Of a DNA stretch of 64,000 bases, positions 58,660 to 64,000 are shown one piece after another. Both the position numbers and the translations under genes were made by a program. Below the pieces are notes generated by a model that was not told the origin of the DNA, made no database searches, and saw nothing but the letters and a program-made list of their open reading frames with translations. Source of the stretch: S015-6 sp964384945 (GTDB lineage: Bacteria > Desulfobacterota > DSWW01). Each line of letters opens with the position of its first letter. Positions within the stretch are counted from its first letter, which is position 1. The DNA is taken from NCBI GenBank assembly GCA_964384945.1, contig CAYLMK010000010.1:62001-126000 (forward strand), read 5' to 3'.

Positions 58660-59964
58660 CTAGCGCTTTATCTTCCTCGCGCGCAAGCCCGTGCAGCCCC
58701 TGCACGCGGCTTCCTGCGAAACGGAGGCGGGCCTGCGACGAGAGCGCGTGCAACGGCGCCATGGGGCTATGGCAAGGGGAGGGAGCAGAAGGGCCAGGTT
58801 GACCGCCTTGTCGGAACGAGCGGCGCCCGACAGGGCCCAGCCCTGTGCCCCCGGTTTTTCCAGACTCAAATAGACCGCGTCGAAGGCCGGAAAGGCCCGG
58901 GAATGACGCCCGAACACCGCCCCGGCAGCCCCGATCCGGGGAGAGGAGATGAGGGTGTCGCGTCCGAAATACGTCAACTGGGTGAGGAGGCCCGTCTTCC
59001 GATCGAGCACGTTCAGCTCCGAGCACAGCTCCTCCTCGTCGGGGCAGTTTTCCGTGATGAAGAGCAGGTGGTCGCCAAGGACCCGCGGGGTGTGAACGGG
59101 CCGGACCGAGAAATAGAGGCACCTGTCCGTCGCGTCTTGCAGGTTCGTCTCCATCACCATCCAGAGAGGCCCGAGCTTCTTGACCCACACGAGCAGCGGG
59201 TAGTCCATGGCCAATTGCCAAGGGACCGTTTCCTCGGTGGGGCCGACGATCTGGAAGGTTCCGGTGTCGATTCTGCAGACGAAGACCCAGTGCTGCCCCT
59301 GCGAAAGCCCGGTGACCCAGGCCGCATGCATGCCGGATACCCACAACGATGTGAAGGGATCGTTGTCCTGGAGGAGACCGTATGTCTCCTTTGTAAGCAG
59401 GCGCGTGGCATAGACCCCGGGAGACCCGGCCACGGCCCGCCAGACAAGGTAGTCTCCGCTCAGCCAGGCGTCTTCCTTTTCGAGACTCGCTCCGCTGAAG
59501 GTGAGCTGCTCGAGCCGGTCTTCCTGCGCGAGGAACCAGTCGCTGTCCTTCAGGATGACTGCGCGCCCCGCGTCTGCGGCCCCCTGGTGCGGGTCGACCC
59601 CGGACTGCGATTCGAACAGGCACATGTTGTCCCCCGTCCGCACATCGTAAAGGTGCAAATCCGCCCGGAGACCCGCCGGGTCGGCCGCCCAGTACCAGAG
59701 CCTGTCCGCGTCCAGGCCGATGATGAAATCCTCCGGATCGTATGCGTCCCGGCTCACGCGCGTCGGCCCTGTGGATGGAATCCTGTAAAGGCGGATGTCC
59801 CCGTCCATCTCGTAGGCTGCGAGGTCTTCGGCAAGCTCGATGGAGGCGACCTCGCTGCCCGCATCGATCCGCAGGGTCTCCCAGTCCGCCTGCGCAGGGG
59901 CGGAGATGACCTGCGGGAGAAGGAGCAGGAAAAGAAGTCCCGATCCGCGTCGCCAAGTAAGCAT
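58660..59964 (-). CDS. Secreted beta-propeller-like protein
   Basis: The 434-residue protein has a signal peptide (MLTWRRGSGLLFLLLL..., cleaved after PAQA) and repeated short beta segments such as DIRLYRI, DLHLYDVRTGDN and YLVWRAVAGSP that suggest a TolB/YncE-like propeller; this is pattern reading only. The C-terminus has a hydrophobic run (AVNLALLLPPLAIAPW) followed by many Arg, which could be a membrane-sorting tail. The ATG at 59964 is chosen because the signal peptide starts there. Function unknown. Confidence 0.65.
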   Translation of the reverse strand: MLTWRRGSGLLFLLLLPQVISAPAQADWETLRIDAGSEVASIELAEDLAAYEMDGDIRLYRIPSTGPTRVSRDAYDPEDFIIGLDADRLWYWAADPAGLRADLHLYDVRTGDNMCLFESQSGVDPHQGAADAGRAVILKDSDWFLAQEDRLEQLTFSGASLEKEDAWLSGDYLVWRAVAGSPGVYATRLLTKETYGLLQDNDPFTSLWVSGMHAAWVTGLSQGQHWVFVCRIDTGTFQIVGPTEETVPWQLAMDYPLLVWVKKLGPLWMVMETNLQDATDRCLYFSVRPVHTPRVLGDHLLFITENCPDEEELCSELNVLDRKTGLLTQLTYFGRDTLISSPRIGAAGAVFGRHSRAFPAFDAVYLSLEKPGAQGWALSGAARSDKAVNLALLLPPLAIAPWRRCTRSRRRPASVSQEAACRGCTGLRARKIKR

Positions 59965-60235
59965 GCCGGGGGCCCTCCGGATCGAAAAGGGGTTGCAGGG
60001 AACCCGCAGGGGCAGCAAGGTGCGTACCACGGCCGGGGTTGCCTTTTGTTCCGCGTCCGGCCGGTCGGTTCGAGAGGGCATGGTGCGCGAGAAAACGAGT
60101 AACGGCGGCGGCAGCGGATGCAAGGCGCTTTGCCGCGGTGGAAGAGGGGAGGGCCGACTTGGGGGGTCCTCCCGGCATCGGGGCTTTCACAGAAGGCGTC
60201 AACGCCCTGCCTGTGGCAGGAAGATCACACGCTCC

Positions 60236-62692
60236 CTAGAACGTGTGGCCGAAGTTGAGATAAGCCCCGGTCATCTCCGGGCTGAACCCCACGTCGAACC
60301 GGACGACGATGTCGGGATAGAGATGGAACCGCATGCCGAAGCCTCCGGTTGCGTGGAGATCCTGCAACGGGGAGCTGCGAAAGAGGTCGCCCGCCACACT
60401 CCCCGAATCGAGGAAGAGAACGCCGTCGAAGAACTTGTAGAGGTTGCAGCGGTATTCGACGTCGAGAAGGATGCGGTCCCTGTCCCGGTACCTTCCCTCA
60501 AAATGGCCCCGGGCCGTATCGTCTCCCCCCACCCAGCTGAGCAGCGTGAAGGGAGGATCCCCCCGGAGGATCTGGGCCTGCCCTCGCAGCACCAGCCTGT
60601 GGGCATAGGCGGGCAGGGGAACCACCTGGACCGCCTCCAGTCGGTATCTCTGGAACGTGTAGGTGCCGAGGCTTCGCTCTGCGAGCGTGGCCGTGAAGGA
60701 TTGCCTGCCTCCGGATATCGGGTTGTGATCAGGCTCGAGCGTCGTGTGGTACAGGCCCAGAACCGGTCCGTTCGACCAGCCCCCTTCGATACCGAACAGG
60801 TCCGGGTGGAGGTCCTCGAGGTCGGGCAGGTCGGAATCCTCTCCCCTCCCGACGCTTCCCCACCGGGACACCCATCCGGCCAGCAGGGCCATCCCGAACG
60901 GAAGCCGCCGGTCAAGGACGAGGGCAAGGTCCAGGTCCTGCCAGGCGAAGCCCGAGGCGTCCGACTCCGCCGTGTCGTTTCCGATCCCATAGAACCTGGC
61001 CCGGGTCTTGTTGTAATAGTTGCATGTGAGCCGCAGGCTGCTCTTCCGGAAGGGAAGCCGGTCCGCAAGGTACCAGAATTCCGCGATCCGGTACTGGTAG
61101 ATCGTGTACAGGAACCGTGCCTCCAGGGGATGATCGGGCCTGAGCAGACCGAGGTGACGGAACTTCACCCCGGCCCCCAGCCCCTTGTCCGGGCCGGAGG
61201 AAACGACGGGGACGATGCCCCATCTCCGTTCCGGCCCCTTCCCCGGGGCAGGCCGGAGACATGGCTCCAGGAGAGCGGCATCCTCCCTGCCGGGGCGGCC
61301 CGGCCTCTCGGCCGTTCTGCCGGGTTCTGCCCGGCAAGCCGGAGCCGCAGGGCCTTGCAGCTCCGAGCCGCCCACGCTCACAACCAAGGAGCGGGGTCCG
61401 GGGATCTTTGCCTCGGCCGGCCCTCCGTCCGGGTCGGTGGGGACGAAATACAGGCTCTTCACGAACCTGTGCCGGGGCCCGGCGCTGTCCTGCAGGTTGG
61501 GAACGCAGATCCCTGCGGATGCGCCCGGTCCCCGTTCCTCGTCGAGAAAGGCCTGGCCCACGAGGCGTCGGCCGGCCTTTCCGCAAACGTCCCAGCTCAG
61601 CCTGTAGAGAATGGTTCCGGCCTCTCCGGCAAAGACAAGCTCCGGATTCCCGTCCGGTTCGGCGGCGCTCTCTTCGGGGGAGGTTCTCCCGTCCACAAGC
61701 CCGAGAATCTTTCCGGCCCGGTTCTCCCGTCTCCACCCCGCGAGCCCCGGCGGGAGTCGGGCGGAGAGCCTCAGCCGCTCGCGGGTGAGGAAGCGTCTGT
61801 GCAGATAGGTTCCCGCGTGAAAGGTTGTGTGGAAATGATCCCTGTAGAAGACCGCCGTCTCCAGGGCCTCTTTCCAGAGGAAGGGACCGATGCGGGTCCG
61901 GTTGCGGGTCACCCGAATGACCCGGACCGGTCCGGCCCGGTAACCCACCAGGCTGCTGCGCATGTCGCCCCGTCCGATTTCGTAGACGACCAGGCTTCCT
62001 GCATGGGAGACCTCGGAGACCACGGCCTCGGCCTCGAACAGGGGGATCCATTCTTCCCCTCTTTTCAGAGAGACCGCCTTCCAGAAGCAGGGACTCTGCG
62101 AATCATGGGCCACCGCGTAACTTGCAGCCGTGACGGTATCCCGGGAAGGGTCGTAGCCGACCTCGGGACGAAAGACTTCCGGCGGGCCTCGGACATCGCG
62201 GCGGTCCAGGTAGACGCAACGCGCCTCCCCGGTTTCCGGGTTCTCGACACGGATCTCGACCCCGGATTTGGAAATGGGCGGCGAAGGCGCGAACCCGGTG
62301 TGACCGCCCGGCCCGCTGCATTCGCCCCCGTCCCCGGCCAGGAAGACCATTTCGTCCTCCGGTCCGAGAGGCGCTTCGTCGGTGCCTGCCCGGGGCGGGC
62401 CTGCTGCGTCCCCCACGACGTAGCGGCAGCCCTCCTCCGCGCCCGCTTCGGCACAGGTCCTTCTGTCGATCTGAAACGGCACCGGGCGGGCCTGTCCTGC
62501 GTCGACGCGGTAGAGGGCGAGTGTGTTCACGGTGGTGCCCAGGAAGTTCTGCAAATAGCGACCCTCGACGAGGATCGGTTCAGCCGCGGGCCATGTGTCT
62601 GCAGGGGCATTCGGATGTGCGACGAGGAGGAGGAAGGCCGCACCGGCTGAAGCCATGAGGCGCTTCCGCCCTTTTTCTCGCGTACGGGACAT
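60236..62692 (-). CDS. Outer-membrane protein with surface-antigen (BamA-like) barrel
   Basis: The 818-residue protein has a signal peptide (cleaved near NAPAD, residue 32), an N-terminal periplasmic part of about 440 residues that I cannot name, and a C-terminal barrel of the bacterial surface antigen type (NYYNKTRARFYGIGND at the start, GQAQILRGDPPFTLLSW, VLFLDSGSVAG, GGFGMRFHLYPDIVVRFDVG) ending in Phe (NFGHTF), the BAM recognition signal. The M16 peptidase gene lies just 6 bases upstream, so the two are co-translated. Confidence 0.82.
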   Translation of the reverse strand: MSRTREKGRKRLMASAGAAFLLLVAHPNAPADTWPAAEPILVEGRYLQNFLGTTVNTLALYRVDAGQARPVPFQIDRRTCAEAGAEEGCRYVVGDAAGPPRAGTDEAPLGPEDEMVFLAGDGGECSGPGGHTGFAPSPPISKSGVEIRVENPETGEARCVYLDRRDVRGPPEVFRPEVGYDPSRDTVTAASYAVAHDSQSPCFWKAVSLKRGEEWIPLFEAEAVVSEVSHAGSLVVYEIGRGDMRSSLVGYRAGPVRVIRVTRNRTRIGPFLWKEALETAVFYRDHFHTTFHAGTYLHRRFLTRERLRLSARLPPGLAGWRRENRAGKILGLVDGRTSPEESAAEPDGNPELVFAGEAGTILYRLSWDVCGKAGRRLVGQAFLDEERGPGASAGICVPNLQDSAGPRHRFVKSLYFVPTDPDGGPAEAKIPGPRSLVVSVGGSELQGPAAPACRAEPGRTAERPGRPGREDAALLEPCLRPAPGKGPERRWGIVPVVSSGPDKGLGAGVKFRHLGLLRPDHPLEARFLYTIYQYRIAEFWYLADRLPFRKSSLRLTCNYYNKTRARFYGIGNDTAESDASGFAWQDLDLALVLDRRLPFGMALLAGWVSRWGSVGRGEDSDLPDLEDLHPDLFGIEGGWSNGPVLGLYHTTLEPDHNPISGGRQSFTATLAERSLGTYTFQRYRLEAVQVVPLPAYAHRLVLRGQAQILRGDPPFTLLSWVGGDDTARGHFEGRYRDRDRILLDVEYRCNLYKFFDGVLFLDSGSVAGDLFRSSPLQDLHATGGFGMRFHLYPDIVVRFDVGFSPEMTGAYLNFGHTF

Positions 62693-62698
62693 CGCTCG

Positions 62699-64000
62699 TC
62701 ACAGGTCGGTGACCGACAGCGCGGGCTCCAGGATTTCGTTGGCGGTTGCGAGCCTCTCCCGGCTCGAAAGCACGCAGACCGGACCGGACACAAAGGCCGG
62801 GGCCAGGATCTCTTGTGCCGTCCGGCGAATGTCCTCCGCGGAGAGGGAAAGGAGCCGTTCCCGGAATCGCCTGCGCAGTTCCGGCGTTTCGCCCCGGAGG
62901 TGGCGGCTCAGGGCGAGGCTGACGGCCTGGCCCGGCCGGACCGGCTGATCCAGGGCCTTCAGGGATCCGATGATGGCCTGCTCCACGGCCGGCGGCGAGA
63001 GATCCATCTCTTCCTCGATGTGGCGGAAAACCCCCTGGAAGGCGTCCAGCGTCTCTTTCACGCAAGGATCCCGGTAGCTCGTGAAGGAGAAGACCCCGTT
63101 GGCGGAGTCATAGCCGGCGCGGACCCCGTAAGCGCCCCGCCTTACCCGCACCTCGTTCCAGAGATACCCGTAGCTCAGGTGCACCCCCAGGAGCAGCAGT
63201 GCCGGCGCGTCCGGATGGTTCATGGAGACGGCGGGGAGCGCCTTTGCGACAAAGGCGACGTCCGCGGGCGTCGCGATGCCTTCGCAGACCCTCAGGGAAG
63301 GGGTGAACGGCGCCCCGTCTTCCCGCGGGGCCTCGTCGCGCATCCCGCTGTAGAGCCGCTTCAGCCATTCGTCCAGGATGACCCGGTCGCGCGATTCGCC
63401 CACAAAGCTCACGGTCACCCGGCCGCGGCCCAGGAGAAACTCCCGCAGGCGGGAGAGCCTCTCCACGATCCCTTCCGGCCGCTTGTCCACTTCGGCCGCG
63501 AGGCGGTCGTACATGCGAACCTGGGTTATGCCGCCGAGCCTCTCGGCCAGGGCGCAGTTGCGGGTGAGGTGGCGTGCCGCGTACAGGGCGGCATACTGGT
63601 TTCCGCTCGGGATGACGCTGCTGTGCCAGTGGACCCTGCCCTGCAGCAGGACATCCTTCAGGCGATGGAGGTCGCTGAAATCGGCCAGCAGCAGCCGGTC
63701 GTAGAGCACGTCGAGCATCTCCGGCAGCCTTGTCGCCAAGGCCTTTGCCGTGACGGCCAGGAAGGGCTGCACGAAACGGCTGTCGTCCGCCCGTCCTCCC
63801 GCGGAAACGCCGGCGTCGATTCCGCCCGAGCAGGCCGCCTCGCGCTCGGCCATGACGGCATAGTCCTGGCCCGCGGCGCCCATGTTGGTCATCGCGTCGG
63901 CGAGCAGGGGCAGATAGTCGATCAGTTCCTCGTCAATGCCCCGCAGGTCGAAAGCGATCTTCAGGTAGTCGATGCCGTTGGCAAACAGGTCCGTGTGAAG
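62699..64000 (-). CDS. M16-family metallopeptidase, C-terminal part (cut by window edge)
   Basis: 434 residues are visible and the frame is open to the right edge, so the catalytic HXXEH part is outside. The visible piece fits the inactive half of presequence-protease-like M16C peptidases: DLFANGIDYLKIAFDLRGI, LLADAMTNMGAAGQDYAV, AYGVRAGYDSANGVFSFTSYRDP. These degrade peptides in a closed chamber. It is linked to the outer-membrane protein that follows. Confidence 0.88.
   Translation of the reverse strand, partial: LHTDLFANGIDYLKIAFDLRGIDEELIDYLPLLADAMTNMGAAGQDYAVMAEREAACSGGIDAGVSAGGRADDSRFVQPFLAVTAKALATRLPEMLDVLYDRLLLADFSDLHRLKDVLLQGRVHWHSSVIPSGNQYAALYAARHLTRNCALAERLGGITQVRMYDRLAAEVDKRPEGIVERLSRLREFLLGRGRVTVSFVGESRDRVILDEWLKRLYSGMRDEAPREDGAPFTPSLRVCEGIATPADVAFVAKALPAVSMNHPDAPALLLLGVHLSYGYLWNEVRVRRGAYGVRAGYDSANGVFSFTSYRDPCVKETLDAFQGVFRHIEEEMDLSPPAVEQAIIGSLKALDQPVRPGQAVSLALSRHLRGETPELRRRFRERLLSLSAEDIRRTAQEILAPAFVSGPVCVLSSRERLATANEILEPALSVTDL

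Noticed and set aside
59840..62650. A 936-codon plus-strand frame
   Set aside because: Antisense to the propeller-like and surface-antigen proteins, with Gly/Arg/Pro-rich translation typical of shadow frames.

Overview
The window looks like the chromosome of a high-GC, strictly anaerobic, Gram-negative bacterium. The best guess is the Desulfobacterota (former Deltaproteobacteria: sulfate reducers and syntrophs). The reasons are a heterodisulfide-reductase/methylene-tetrahydrofolate-reductase operon, a glycyl radical enzyme, several B12-type radical SAM enzymes, acyl-CoA dehydrogenases of anaerobic acid or aromatic degradation, and outer-membrane and LolA-type proteins. No rRNA or other species marker is present, so this placement is inference.

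Layout. 0-4.2 kb: a truncated lipoprotein gene, a lone CheY-like receiver and a two-gene histidine kinase operon. 4.4-13.1 kb: a seven-gene leftward operon, metF-like / hdrC / hdrB / hdrA / mvhD / metV / metF. It encodes a predicted electron-bifurcating complex that couples methylene-THF (Wood-Ljungdahl branch) to Hdr-type flavin and Fe-S chemistry. Its mvhD carries an in-frame TGA where the family has a cysteine, followed at once by a SECIS-like hairpin, so it is very probably a selenoprotein that automatic gene calling would truncate. Its hdrA carries a GltD-like NAD(P)H module nested inside. Its leading MetF paralogue seems to have lost two catalytic residues. 13.1-14.0 kb: non-coding DNA packed with palindromes. 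14.0-19.8 kb: a rightward cassette of overlapping genes (glycosyltransferase, methyltransferase, terpenoid-cyclase-fold protein, hexapeptide acyltransferase) and then a B12-radical SAM enzyme, separated from them by a duplicated segment and a heptamer-rich hairpin repeat. 20-28 kb: a second methyltransferase, the housekeeping run fmt-rsmB-rpe, tRNA-Pro(CGG), a family-2 glycosyltransferase and a paralogous B12-radical SAM enzyme.

28.8-31.2 kb: two acyl-CoA dehydrogenases, the second of glutaryl-CoA dehydrogenase type. 31.3-38.8 kb: a lipid or glycolipid tailoring and export cassette (YkoP-like protein, YdjC/HpnK-like deacetylase, LolA-like carrier, MMPL/RND exporter, small lipoprotein, HpnI-like glycosyltransferase, sulfotransferase). 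39-49 kb: a TVP38-type membrane protein, an amidase with an AtzG/GatC-like small subunit, a beta-CASP metallo-hydrolase, a FabG-like reductase, two further radical SAM proteins, a TetR regulator and a Nudix hydrolase. 49.6-54.2 kb: aconitase, then a phenylacetate-CoA-ligase-like enzyme with a double-ACT protein. 54.2-56.2 kb: a disturbed, lower-GC patch with a methyltransferase relic, a secreted DUF2202 protein and a good terminator. 56.2-64 kb: a glycyl radical enzyme with no activase nearby, a secreted propeller-like protein, a surface-antigen-type outer-membrane protein and the C-terminal part of an M16 peptidase cut by the window edge.

The clearest undescribed-looking items are the selenocysteine MvhD and nested HdrA in one operon, the dispersed AGCTNTT heptamer hairpin family, and the orphan glycyl radical enzyme. 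No CRISPR array, integrase, transposase or rRNA was seen.
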